Positions 45,041 to 56,001 of a stretch of 64,000 nucleotides of DNA are shown here, one piece after another (the first letter of the stretch is position 1; each line of letters starts with the position of its first letter). A program made the translations under genes and the position numbers. Origin of the DNA: Skermanella pratensis (GTDB taxonomy: Bacteria > Pseudomonadota > Alphaproteobacteria > Azospirillales > Azospirillaceae); contig NZ_CP030265.1 of NCBI RefSeq assembly GCF_008843145.1, positions 3,836,501-3,900,500 on the forward strand, in the 5' to 3' direction. Below the pieces are notes generated by a model that saw only the letters and a program-made list of their open reading frames with translations, made no database searches and was not told the origin of the DNA.

Positions 45041-46060
45041 TCAGGGTTCTCTGCTCTTCACCACGACGATCAGGTTGTCGTCCCGGACCCGCTTGAAATC
45101 GCGGTACAGCACGGCCGCGATCATCGTCGGGTGTCTTGTTGCCAGCCCCGGGTAGCTGTCGATATCCCATTTGGTGCTCAAACCGTCTGAATGGAAAACC
45201 GCCAGCAGGTCGCCACCGTAAGCATACTCGTATTCCTTCACTTTCGACATATTATGCCCAACGACGCCGTTTTGCGACACCGTTCGGGCCTGCCTGTCCC
45301 GCCAGCGGAAAAATCCCGCGATATTGCCCACCCCGGCGAACCGGACCCGGCGTTCGGCCGGTTCGATCCGCACGACGGCGATCGCCGCGCCGCGCGTCCC
45401 GCGCAACGCCCGGTGCAGATCCTCGACCAGCGGCTCGGGCATCCGCTCCCTCGATTGCCTGAAACCGGCACGGGCCGCATCGGCCGCGTCGGCCGCGCCG
45501 AGCCCATGCCCGAGACCGTCACACAGCAACAACAGCGTGGCGCCTCGATCGGTCACCCGGACAGCCCAGGTATCGCCGCTGACCACCTCCCCGATGCGCG
45601 GAAGGCAGACCGCCCCGACCCACAGACCCGGCAAGTCGGGCGGCGGCTGGCGGCCGCCGGCCCGCACGCCGCAGACGATCACGGTGCCGTTCCCCGGCTT
45701 GGAATAGATATCGAAATGGTCGGACTGGCGCTGGATCGCGCCCAGCCCGGTGCCCGGGCTGTCGCCGCTGGTGACGCCGTCCCGCAGGCAATCCTGGACG
45801 TTCGCCATGCCGGGGCCGGCGTCCATGGCGATGACGGTGACCTCGCCGCTGGCGCCCGACGACCGGGCGTCCAGCAGGATCTCCCCGCCGCCGCCATGGC
45901 GCAGGATATTGGTCGCCGCCTCGGTCACGACCAGTGCCAGGCGGGCGCACTCCTGTTCGCCGAGGCCGGCTGGAGTCGCAAGCTGCACCGCCTTGCGGCG
46001 CGCCTCGGCGACCTGGGTCTGTTCCCGGATGGGGACCGAAACTACGGCCGTTCCGTCCAT
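45041..46060 (-). CDS. RsbX-like protein: RsbW/T-type ATPase domain fused to SpoIIE (PP2C) phosphatase
   Basis: 339 residues. An N-terminal HATPase_c_2 domain (VTEAATNILRHGGGGEI, DAGPGM, GTGLGAIQRQSDHF) is joined to a SpoIIE-type serine phosphatase domain (LLLLCDGLGHGLGAADAA, GVGNIAGFF, FHSDGLSTKWD). It probably dephosphorylates RsbS/RsbR STAS domains to reset the stressosome, as RsbX does. ATG 46060 overlaps the rsbT stop by 19 bases. Confidence 0.88.
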   Translation of the reverse strand: MDGTAVVSVPIREQTQVAEARRKAVQLATPAGLGEQECARLALVVTEAATNILRHGGGGEILLDARSSGASGEVTVIAMDAGPGMANVQDCLRDGVTSGDSPGTGLGAIQRQSDHFDIYSKPGNGTVIVCGVRAGGRQPPPDLPGLWVGAVCLPRIGEVVSGDTWAVRVTDRGATLLLLCDGLGHGLGAADAADAARAGFRQSRERMPEPLVEDLHRALRGTRGAAIAVVRIEPAERRVRFAGVGNIAGFFRWRDRQARTVSQNGVVGHNMSKVKEYEYAYGGDLLAVFHSDGLSTKWDIDSYPGLATRHPTMIAAVLYRDFKRVRDDNLIVVVKSREP

Positions 46061-46479
46061 GATACGACTTTCACTATGGTTCCTTCGCCCGGGACGGACC
46101 GGATCTCGAACTCCTTGCACAGGCGCTTGGCACCGCTCAACCCGAGCCCGAGTCCGCCGCCCGTGCTGTATCCGTCCTTCAGCGCCAGGGCGATGTCGGC
46201 GATCCCCGGCCCCCGGTCGCTGAAGATCATCTCGACCTTGCGCTTCGACATCCGGCCGACGATGGCGATCCGCATCTCGCCCCCGCCGCCATAGTCCAGC
46301 GTGTTGCGCGCCAACTCGCTGGCCGCGGTGACCATGCGGGTGGTCTCGATCTTGGAGGCGCCGATCGTCGCCATGGCGGCGGCTGTCACCCGCCTGACCC
46401 GGCTGACGTCGGCGCCGGTCCGGATCGGGATCACCTCGCCGTCGGCGGCTCCTTCCTCCTGCTCCGGCTCAGGCCTCAT
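46042..46479 (-). CDS. rsbT: Stressosome serine kinase RsbT
   Basis: 145 residues. The GHKL-type ATPase boxes are ASELARNTLDYGGGG (N box), SDRGPGIADIALALKDGY (G1) and GGLGLGLSGAKRLCKEF (G2), very close to Bacillus RsbT. RsbT phosphorylates RsbS and RsbR on the stressosome and, once released, activates an output partner. It starts 11 bases inside the rsbS 3' end. Confidence 0.92.
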   Translation of the reverse strand: MRPEPEQEEGAADGEVIPIRTGADVSRVRRVTAAAMATIGASKIETTRMVTAASELARNTLDYGGGGEMRIAIVGRMSKRKVEMIFSDRGPGIADIALALKDGYSTGGGLGLGLSGAKRLCKEFEIRSVPGEGTIVKVVSWTERP

Positions 46480-46870
46480 GGAGGCGCGCGGCCTCCTCGG
46501 CGGCGCCCCGGCGGATCAGCTCCATGCCGCGGTCCACGTCGAGGGCGGTGCGGACGCCCTGGAGCGACATGCCCAGTTCGACCAGAGTGATGGCCACCGC
46601 CGGCCGCATGCCGACGATCACCGTCGAGGCGTCCAGGATGCGGGCGATCGCCGAGATGTTGGCAAGCATGCGGCCGATGAAGCTGTCCACCACGTCCAGG
46701 GCCGAGATGTCGATCAGGACGCCCTTGGCGTGGGTCTTGGCGATCCGTTCGGCCAGATCGTCCTTCAGCGTCATGATCATCCTGTCCTCCAGGTCGACCT
46801 GGATCGTCAGGAGCAGGCAGTCGCCGATCTGGAAGATGGGGATGCGGTTCGGCTCGAGGAAATGGGTCAT
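46469..46870 (-). CDS. rsbS: Stressosome STAS protein RsbS
   Basis: 133 residues, a single STAS domain. The phospho-acceptor segment LIDISALDVVDSFIGRMLA places Ser63 at the position of the phosphorylated Ser59 of Bacillus RsbS. RsbS co-assembles with RsbR and holds RsbT. The C-terminal ~20 residues beyond the STAS fold (AAEEAARLHEA) are an extension. Confidence 0.93.
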   Translation of the reverse strand: MTHFLEPNRIPIFQIGDCLLLTIQVDLEDRMIMTLKDDLAERIAKTHAKGVLIDISALDVVDSFIGRMLANISAIARILDASTVIVGMRPAVAITLVELGMSLQGVRTALDVDRGMELIRRGAAEEAARLHEA

Positions 46871-46884
46871 GTCGATGCCGCCGC

Positions 46885-47742
46885 TCAGTGGCCCGTGAAG
46901 GTGACGCCGGTGCGCTTCAGCGCGTGGGCGAAGGCACTCTGTAGGTCGGCCTTCGTCGCGACCTGCGGCAGCTCGACGCCCAGATGCACGATGGTCTGGG
47001 CGATCTGCGGCCTAATGCCGCTGATGATGCACTCCGCCCCCATCAGCTTGGCCGCGGCGGCCGTTTTCAGCAGGTGCTGGGCGACCAGGGTGTCGACCGT
47101 GGGCACGCCGGTGATGTCGATGATCACGATCTCGGCCTTGCTTTCGACCACGGCTTCGAGTAGATTTTCCATTACGATCTGCGCGCGCGAGCTGTCGAGC
47201 GTGCCGATCAGGGGAAGCGCAACGATGCGGTCCCAAAGCTGCACCACCGGAGTGGACAGCTCCAGCATCTCCTGCTGCTGGCGCTGGATGATATCCTCCC
47301 GGCCGCGCAGATAGATGTCGTTGGTGTACAAGCCCAGCTTGTCGAGCAGGACGGTGGCGGACCAAGCCTCGTCGACCAGGGTCTGCGGGTCATCCTTGTA
47401 CTGATCGCGCAGGCATTCGAAAATCGGCTGCTTGAGCGCAAGGATGAACGTCGCGGTCTCCGTCGGGGTGAAGCCGTGATCGACCCGGTAGTTGGTGACC
47501 TCGGTCAGCATGTCCCGGACATCCTGCCACTGGTCGCTTTCGATGTCGAAATTGACCCCGTTCTTGGTCGCGGCGGTCAGATGGGTCAGGAAGCTGCGCG
47601 ACTGGCGGCGGATCTCCGCCTCGCGCATCAGATCGGCGCGAAGCACACCGACGTCGGATTGCGCTGCGATCCAGTCGGTCAGGATACGGTCCTGGTACCG
47701 GCTCAGGAGAGCCGGGAGCTTGCTGCCGGAAGAGTCGGGCAT
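46885..47742 (-). CDS. rsbR: Stressosome sensor RsbR
   Basis: 285 residues. The N-terminal ~150 residues are the helical, globin-like RsbR sensor domain, followed by a linker helix (REDIIQRQQQEMLEL) and a STAS domain (165-280). The two Bacillus RsbRA phosphosites align with Ser184 (LDSSRA) and Thr218 (TVDTLV), with exactly the same 34-residue spacing. A single RsbR gene is present, so the sensor shell may be homogeneous. The sensed signal is unknown. Confidence 0.93.
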   Translation of the reverse strand: MPDSSGSKLPALLSRYQDRILTDWIAAQSDVGVLRADLMREAEIRRQSRSFLTHLTAATKNGVNFDIESDQWQDVRDMLTEVTNYRVDHGFTPTETATFILALKQPIFECLRDQYKDDPQTLVDEAWSATVLLDKLGLYTNDIYLRGREDIIQRQQQEMLELSTPVVQLWDRIVALPLIGTLDSSRAQIVMENLLEAVVESKAEIVIIDITGVPTVDTLVAQHLLKTAAAAKLMGAECIISGIRPQIAQTIVHLGVELPQVATKADLQSAFAHALKRTGVTFTGH

Positions 47743-47757
47743 CTTTTCTTCTTCTCG

Positions 47758-48561
47758 TCAGTTCATCTTCTGAGGCGGATGCACCGCCAGCGCCTGACCG
47801 ATCGCGGTCCGGAGAACCTCCGGCTGGAACGGCTTGGCGATCAGGAAGGCCGGCTCCAGCTGTTCGCCAGTCAGCAACCTTTCCGGGAAACCGGTGATGA
47901 AGATCACCGGCAGGTTGGTCGAGCGCAGGATCTTCTGGACGGCCTTGATGCCGCTGTCGCCGCCCTTCAGCTGGATGTCGGCCAGGATCAGTTCCGGCGC
48001 GGTCTCGCGGGCGAGTCTCAGGGCCTCTTCCTCGCGGGCGGCGGAACCGCAGACCTTGTGGCCCATGTCGGTCACGAGACCGGCGATGTCCTCGGCGATC
48101 AGGGGTTCGTCCTCGATGATCAGGACACGGACGGAGGTCTGCTTGGACAGCTCGCCCCGGGCGGATTCCAGCTCGACGCGGATCTCCTCGGTGGTGGCGT
48201 TCAGGATGCGGGCCGCCTCGTCGAAGGAGAATCCTTCAAGGGAGATCAGCAGCAGCACCTGGCGCTGGCGCGGCGGCAGCCTGCCGACGCCCTGGATCAC
48301 CTTGGTGTCCGAGGTACCTTCGGGAAGGTCGGGCACCGCTTCCGGGAACGTTTCGTCCACCAGGGACCAGACCTCATGGAACAGCGCGAACAGTTCGAGC
48401 CGGATGTTGCCGGCGGGATCGATGCGGTCGGGCTCTGCCAGATAGGCTTCGAGGCAAACTCGGACATATTGGTCGCCGCGATCCTGGGATCCCAACAGGG
48501 CTCGGGCATAGCGCCGCAAGTAGGGAAGAAATTTCACAATCTCTGCGGAGGATTCCGGCAT
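47758..48561 (-). CDS. phyR: PhyR-type general stress response regulator (anti-anti-sigma)
   Basis: 267 residues. A sigma-like N-terminal domain (about 10-140, with LPPRQRQVLLLISLEGFSFD) is fused to a C-terminal receiver (145-262) with Asp195 in ILADIQLKGG, acidic pair IIEDE at 149-152 and the VIFITGFPERL motif near 220. Phosphorylated PhyR binds NepR, releasing the ECF sigma factor EcfG. nepR and ecfG are not in the window. It is the first gene of the operon with rsbRST, giving a direct link between a stressosome and PhyR. Confidence 0.93.
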   Translation of the reverse strand: MPESSAEIVKFLPYLRRYARALLGSQDRGDQYVRVCLEAYLAEPDRIDPAGNIRLELFALFHEVWSLVDETFPEAVPDLPEGTSDTKVIQGVGRLPPRQRQVLLLISLEGFSFDEAARILNATTEEIRVELESARGELSKQTSVRVLIIEDEPLIAEDIAGLVTDMGHKVCGSAAREEEALRLARETAPELILADIQLKGGDSGIKAVQKILRSTNLPVIFITGFPERLLTGEQLEPAFLIAKPFQPEVLRTAIGQALAVHPPQKMN

Positions 48562-48746
48562 TCTGATCTCAACGGTCCATCATGAAGCTGATCTGTCCGC
48601 CTCTTCTCCGGCGGGGCTCAATATCGAAGGTTCGAGATATCATATTCGCGTATCCGGCGGATCGGGGTATTCGGCCTAAACCCTTTCGCCGCGGATATCG
48701 GCTGCGATCCGACCGGCAACGCCTCAAGTCAAGAAAGGTTGCAGCC

Positions 48747-49556
48747 ATGCGTGAATTGACACGGGCTCCGCCGGAGAGCAATGGTCGGAACGCCCGCCCC
48801 AGCCGCCCCGCAGCCAGCGAGAAAGCCGCCTTGCCAATCACTTCCGAGGTCGACCTCTACGATCCGGTGAAAGCCTTCCTCGAAGCCCAGGGGTACGATG
48901 TCAAAGGCGAGGTGCGGAGCTGCGACCTGGTCGCCGTCCGCGCCGGCGAACCGCCCGTTTTGGTTGAGTTAAAGCTGCGGTTCTCGTTGTCGCTGGTTCT
49001 CCAGGGAGTCGACCGGCTGGCCCTGTCGGACCGCGTCTACCTCGCGGTTCCCCGGCCCGCCGGCCGGCGGGCGACGGGGCCGAACGCGAACGACGGCAAT
49101 GTCCGCAAGCTCTGCCGGATGCTGGGGCTCGGGCTGCTGACGGTGGATCCCACCGCCCGCGCGGGCAGGCAGGTGGACCTTGTGATCGAGCCGGCACCCT
49201 ACCGGCCGCGGGTGAACGCCAAGCGCGCCCGGCTGCTGCTGAGGGAGCACGGCCGGCGGCTGGGCGATCCCAACCGCGGCGGGTCGAGCAAAGTCAAGAT
49301 CGTGACAGCCTACCGCCAGGAAGCATTGCGCTGCGCGGCTCTGCTGAAGGCGAACGGCCCCATGGCCGTCGCGGCACTGCGCCGGGACGGGGATGCTCCC
49401 GGCGCCGCCGGCATCCTCCAGCGCAATGTCTACGGCTGGTTCGAGCGGGTGAGCCGCGGCACCTACCGGCTGACCGAGGAAGGGCTGCGCGGGCTGGAGC
49501 AGTTCGCACCGGAAGAACCATCGGCGGAACTGGTCGAACAATCCGCGCCGCGGTGA
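48747..49556 (+). CDS. DUF2161 family PD-(D/E)XK-like protein
   Basis: 269 residues. The N-terminal part shows the nuclease-like pattern: EVRSCDLVAVRAGE, then PVLVELKLRF. This gives an Asp and an Glu-x-Lys in the PD-(D/E)XK arrangement. The C-terminal part (YRQEALRCAALLKANGPMAV) looks like a winged helix. DUF2161 proteins are predicted phosphodiesterases of unknown role. ATG 48747 was preferred; an in-frame ATG at 48582 lies too close to the divergent phyR start. Confidence 0.8.
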   Translation: MRELTRAPPESNGRNARPSRPAASEKAALPITSEVDLYDPVKAFLEAQGYDVKGEVRSCDLVAVRAGEPPVLVELKLRFSLSLVLQGVDRLALSDRVYLAVPRPAGRRATGPNANDGNVRKLCRMLGLGLLTVDPTARAGRQVDLVIEPAPYRPRVNAKRARLLLREHGRRLGDPNRGGSSKVKIVTAYRQEALRCAALLKANGPMAVAALRRDGDAPGAAGILQRNVYGWFERVSRGTYRLTEEGLRGLEQFAPEEPSAELVEQSAPR

Positions 49557-49595
49557 TGTTGATCTGGAAAGAGGAGTGCGTCACCGGGAGGCTGG

Positions 49596-51616
49596 ATGAT
49601 GGGCAGCACGGATTTCGCCGAAAAGCGCCGGGTCATGATCGAACGCGACATCATGCCCCGGGGGATCGACGACGCCGGCGTGATCGCCGCTTTGGGCCGG
49701 GTGCCGCGGGAACTCTTCGTCCCGAGTACCTGTTGGAAATCGCCTACGACGACTCGCCACTGCCGATTGAACAAGGCCAGACGATCTCGCAGCCTTTCGT
49801 CGTCGCCCTGATGATGCAGGCGGCTGAACTGGTCCCCGGCGCCAAGGTGCTGGAGATCGGCACCGGCTCAGGCTACTCCGCCGCCGCGCTGGCGGCGATG
49901 GGGTGCGAGGTCTATTCCATCGACCGCCATGCCTCCCTGGTTGAGGCTGCCCGGACACGGCTGGAGCGGGCGGGCTATGCAGGTATCCACCTGCGGGCCG
50001 GCGACGGTACCCTGGGCTGGCCGGAGGTGGCGCCGTTCGATGCCGTGATCGTGACCGCCGGCGGGCCGCGCCTGCCGGAGCCGCTGTCCCGCCAGCTCAA
50101 GGTCGGCGGGCGGATGATCATGCCGGCCGGCGCGGAAGCCGGCGGCCAGCGCCTGATCCGGCAGCGCCGCACCGGCGAGGACATGTTCGCCGAGGAGGAT
50201 CTCGGCTTGGTCGCCTTCGTGCCGCTGATCGGCGCCCATGGCTGGCCGGAAGCAACCCGCACCGAGGCCATGCGCCGTTCCCCGGCCCTGCCGCCCGACG
50301 CGGCTGAGCGGGTCCGAGACGCCGCCGAACCGCTGCCCGACGTGGACGACGAGCGGTTCGGCGTGCTGTTCGACCGGATCGCCGATGCCAGGGTCGTCCT
50401 GCTGGGCGAGGCGACCCACGGCACCTCGGAGTTTCACCGCGCCCGCGCGCGAATCACCGAGCGGCTGATCACCCGGCACGGCTTCACCGTCGTGGCGGTC
50501 GAGGCCGATTGGCCCGATGCCGAACAGATCGACCGGTATGTCCGCGGCCGGCCGCCGGGCGGGTCCGACGACGCGGCGTTTTCGCGCTTTCCCGCCTGGA
50601 TGTGGCGGAACGAGGAGGTCGCCGGCTTCGTCGACTGGTTGCGCCGGCACAACGACGGGGTGCCGGAACCAAGGCGGCGGGTCGGGTTCCACGGCCTGGA
50701 CCTCTATGGCCTGAACGGTTCCATCGCCGCCGTGCTGGACTATCTGGACGAGGTCGATCCGCAAACCGCCGGGATCGCGCGCGAGCGGTACGGCTGCCTG
50801 GCGCCGTGGCGGCTGGCACCTGAAACCTATGGGCGCGCGGCGCAGACCGGCGGGTTCGACACCTGCGAGAAGGCGGTGCTGGACATGCTCCGGGAACTGC
50901 TCGACAAGCGGCTCTCCCATCAGGCCGCCGCCGGTGAGGACAGCTGGCTGGACGCCCGGCAGAACGCACGGCTGATCGCCTCCGCGGAGGAATATTACCG
51001 CACACTCTATCATGGCGCGACCACCAGCTGGAACCTGCGCGACCGCCACATGTTCGAGACGCTCCGGGCGGTGATGGAGACCCGCGGACCGGAGACGAAG
51101 GCGGTGGTTTGGGCCCACAACACCCATGTGGGCGACGCCGCGGCCACGGAAATGGGCCGCCAGGGTCAAGTCAACCTGGGGATGCTGTGCCGCGAGGCGT
51201 TCGGAAGCGAGGCGGCGCTCGTCGGGTTCGGAACCGACCGTGGGACAGTCGTCGCGGCGTCCGGGTGGGGCGGCCCGATGGAGGTGATGGAGGTGCCGCC
51301 GGCGCACCCGGACAGCTACGAGCACCTGTGCGTCCGCTCCGGCAAGCCCCGGTTCCTGCTCGACCTGCGGCCCGGACGGAACGAGCCGCTGGTCGAGGAT
51401 CTGAAGCGACTCCGGCTGGAGCGGGCGATCGGCGCGATCTACCGCCCTGGGGCCGAGCGGGAGAACCACTATTTCCAGGCCTCCCTGCCCGGCCAGTTCG
51501 ATCTCTACGTGTGGTTCGACCGGACCACCGCGATCCGGCCCCTGGCGCCTATTGCACCGCCGCCTGGCCGAACAGGAAGTTCGGAAGGAACAGCGACACC
51601 CACGGCACATAGGTGA
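49596..51616 (+). pseudogene. Protein-L-isoaspartate methyltransferase / erythromycin esterase fusion, frameshifted
   Basis: About 673 residues when repaired. Residues 1-~205 are a PCMT-type methyltransferase: FAEKRRVMIERDIMPRGID, RVPRELFVP, then ISQPF, LEIGTGSGYSAA and the Y-rich core. The rest is an erythromycin-esterase-family domain with LLGEATHGTSEFH, VEADWPDA and WAHNTHVGD. Fusions of this kind occur in bacteria and probably act on damaged aspartyl sites or related esters; no macrolide role is implied. The first ~43 codons and the remainder are in different frames; one base is missing near 49721-49724 (CCCGAG). The last 68 bases overlap the convergent TRAP permease gene. Confidence 0.8.
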
Positions 51617-52844
51617 TGATGATCAGGAAGACGAACAGGATACTGAGCCAGGGCAAGGCCGCTCGGACGACCTGCATGATGCTCATGTCCGTGATGCCGG
51701 CCGTAACGAACAGGTTCAGGCCGACCGGCGGGGTCACCATGCCGATCTCCATGTTCACCACCATGATGATGCCGAGATGGATCGGGTCGATGCCAAGCTG
51801 CGTCGCGATCGGGAACAGGATCGGCGCCAGGATCAGGATGATGGCCGACGGCTCCATGAAGTTGCCGGCGACCAGCAGGATGATGTTGACGACGATCAGG
51901 AATTGCCAGGGCTCCAGCCCGGCTTCCGAGATGCCGCGCGCGATGTTCTGGGGGATCTGCTCGGTCGTCAGGACATGGGCGAACAGGAAGGCGTTGGCGA
52001 TGATGAACAGCAGCATGATGGTGACGCGGCCGCTGTCCACCAGCACCTTGGGCACATCCTTGAAGCCCATGTCGCGATAGATGAACAGGGCGGCGACGAA
52101 ACCGTAGACCGCGGCCACCGCCGCCGCTTCCGTCGGCGTGAACACGCCGCCATAGATGCCGCCCAGGATGATGACGATCAGCAGCAGGCCCCACAACGCC
52201 TCCTTGCCGGCTTGGCCGAGTTCGGCAAGCGAGGCGCGCGGCTGGCGCGGCAGGTTCTTGTAGCGGGCCACGATATAGATGGCGCCCATCAGCATCAGGC
52301 CGAGCAGCAGCCCGGGGATCACGCCGGCCATGAACAGGCGCCCGATGGAGCTTTCGGTCGCGGCCGCATAGACGACCATCACGATCGAGGGCGGGATCAG
52401 GATGCCCAGCGTGCCCGAGTTACAGATGACGCCGGCAGCGAACTCCTTGGTGTAGCCGGTCCGCACCATCCCGGCGATCACGATGGAGCCGACCGCGACC
52501 ACGGTCGCCGGGCTGGAACCCGAGACGGCGGCGAACAGCATGCAGGCCAGCACCGAGGCGATCGCAAGGCCTCCGTGCAGGTGGCCGACCGCCGCGATGG
52601 CGAAGTTGATCATGCGACGGGCCACGCCGCCCGTGGTCATGAAGGAGCCGGCCAGGATGAAGAACGGGATCGCCAGCAGCGTATATTGCTCGAAGGTCTG
52701 GAAGAACTTGAGCGACAGCGACGCCATGCTGTCGTTGGCGAACAGCAGGATTGTCAGCAGCGACGACAGGCCCAGCGAGATCGCGATCGGCATGCCCAGC
52801 AGCATGAAGACGAACAGCGTGACGAAGAGGAATACCGTGGTCAT
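51549..52844 (-). CDS. TRAP transporter large permease (DctM type)
   Basis: 431 residues with about twelve transmembrane helices. Typical DctM segments are LGMPIAISLGLSSLL, GSSPATVVAVGSIVIAGMVRTGY and VTPPVGLNLFV. It is the ion-coupled channel of a periplasmic-binding-protein-dependent secondary transporter for carboxylates. Its ATG overlaps the small-permease stop by 4 bases. Confidence 0.94.
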   Translation of the reverse strand: MTTVFLFVTLFVFMLLGMPIAISLGLSSLLTILLFANDSMASLSLKFFQTFEQYTLLAIPFFILAGSFMTTGGVARRMINFAIAAVGHLHGGLAIASVLACMLFAAVSGSSPATVVAVGSIVIAGMVRTGYTKEFAAGVICNSGTLGILIPPSIVMVVYAAATESSIGRLFMAGVIPGLLLGLMLMGAIYIVARYKNLPRQPRASLAELGQAGKEALWGLLLIVIILGGIYGGVFTPTEAAAVAAVYGFVAALFIYRDMGFKDVPKVLVDSGRVTIMLLFIIANAFLFAHVLTTEQIPQNIARGISEAGLEPWQFLIVVNIILLVAGNFMEPSAIILILAPILFPIATQLGIDPIHLGIIMVVNMEIGMVTPPVGLNLFVTAGITDMSIMQVVRAALPWLSILFVFLIIITYVPWVSLFLPNFLFGQAAVQ

Positions 52845-53395
52845 CGCGACGTCCTATCGAGTCCGGGATTGCCGCCGGTGAGCCCCTGTTCCTTCAGGAC
52901 ATCGGCCGCCTCGTCGGCGAGTTCGAAGCCCGAGCGCCGGCCGGTCAGGATCGCGTAGGCCTCCTGGGCGAGCCTGAGGCCGAGCAGCCCGAAGCCGATC
53001 GGCAGGATGACGGTGAGCATCCAGCGCTCGACCGGAATGTCCTCGGCCTCGATGCCGAGGCGCATCAGGCGGCTGATATAGCCGTAGGAGCCCCAGGCCA
53101 TTATGCCCGCGTAGAGCAGGCACAGGCCGATCGCGACGAGGCCGACCCAGCGGCGCAAGCCGGCGGGAAGGCTCTTGACCAGCAGGTCGATGCCGATATG
53201 GGCATGGACGCGGACGCCGTAGGAGATGCCGAACAGCACCATCCAGGCGAACATGTAGTTGGTCGCCTCGACGCCCCAGATGATGCCGGAGTTGAATCCG
53301 TAACGCAGCACGACCTGCGCGAAGGTCAGGATCGTCATGCCGGCCAGGAGAAGGGCGATGAAGCCCTCCTCCAGATGGTTGATCACTCGGGTCAC
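52841..53395 (-). CDS. TRAP transporter small permease (DctQ type)
   Basis: 184 residues with four predicted helices (near 15-35, 52-70, 90-110, 135-155) and the DctQ pattern FAQVVLRYGFNSGIIWGVE. It assists the large permease. Start ATG 53395; 61 bases separate it from the binding-protein stop. Confidence 0.92.
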   Translation of the reverse strand: MTRVINHLEEGFIALLLAGMTILTFAQVVLRYGFNSGIIWGVEATNYMFAWMVLFGISYGVRVHAHIGIDLLVKSLPAGLRRWVGLVAIGLCLLYAGIMAWGSYGYISRLMRLGIEAEDIPVERWMLTVILPIGFGLLGLRLAQEAYAILTGRRSGFELADEAADVLKEQGLTGGNPGLDRTSR

Positions 53396-53456
53396 GATCC
53401 CTCTTCCCGTGTAGGTGTGGTCCGGGAGCCCCGATTGCAGGGGTCCCCGGGAGTCG

Positions 53457-55321
<1,865 letters not shown>

Positions 55322-55343
55322 ACAACGAGGGGGACACGCCGCC

Positions 55344-55940
55344 ATGGCACCACGGATCGACTACTTCTTCACACCGATCTCGCCCTGGGTCTTCCTGGGA
55401 TCGAAGCGGTTCCACGAGATCGCCGGCAAGGCGGGCGCAGAGATCGCCTACAGGCCGGTCGACTTCGGCCGCATCTTCCCGGCATCCGGTGGGCTGCCCC
55501 TGCCGAAACGCGCGCCGCAACGACAAGCATACCGGCTGGCCGAACTGAAGCGCTGGTCGGAACGCCTGGACATTCCGCTGATCCCTCAGCCATCCAACTT
55601 TCCGCAGCCCGACGAACTGGCGGCATTAACCTTGATCGCGGCGGATCAGGCGGGGGCCGACATGGCGGCGCTCTGCACCGCTTTCGGCCGCGCGGTCTGG
55701 ATCGAGGATCGCATCCTGTCGGCGCCCGAGACCCTGGCCGACATCCTGTCGCGACACGGAGCCTCGCCCGACCTGATCGACCGGGCGCAGACCGACGAGG
55801 TGCGCGCCCTCCGGGACGCCTACACGGAGCAGGCGCTGTCAGCCGGCGTGTTCGGCGCGCCGACCTATGCGTTGGACGGAGAGCTGTTCTGGGGCCAGGA
55901 CAGGCTGGATTTCCTGGAGCGCAAACTCACCCGCTCCTGA
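55344..55940 (+). CDS. DsbA-like 2-hydroxychromene-2-carboxylate isomerase family protein
   Basis: 198 residues, kappa-class GST/DsbA fold. It starts with IDYFFTPISPWVFLGSKRF, in which the CxxC site of DsbA is replaced by Ser-Pro-Trp, the hallmark of the isomerase branch. The C-terminal GVFGAPTYALDGELFWGQDRLDFL motif is clear. Family members use glutathione in aromatic catabolism. The ATG at 55344 follows GAGGGGG. It appears fused to the upstream protease only because of that gene's frameshift. Confidence 0.9.
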   Translation: MAPRIDYFFTPISPWVFLGSKRFHEIAGKAGAEIAYRPVDFGRIFPASGGLPLPKRAPQRQAYRLAELKRWSERLDIPLIPQPSNFPQPDELAALTLIAADQAGADMAALCTAFGRAVWIEDRILSAPETLADILSRHGASPDLIDRAQTDEVRALRDAYTEQALSAGVFGAPTYALDGELFWGQDRLDFLERKLTRS

Positions 55941-56001
55941 GGCGGACTACGGCGTTCTTCGGGCCTGCCCCCGGGGCAGGCCCGATCCTGGCAAGGAAAA
56001 G

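Noticed and set aside
48562-48746. EcfG-type promoter (GGAAC ... CGTT) for phyR
   Set aside because: No pair with correct spacing was found; only loose partial matches are present.
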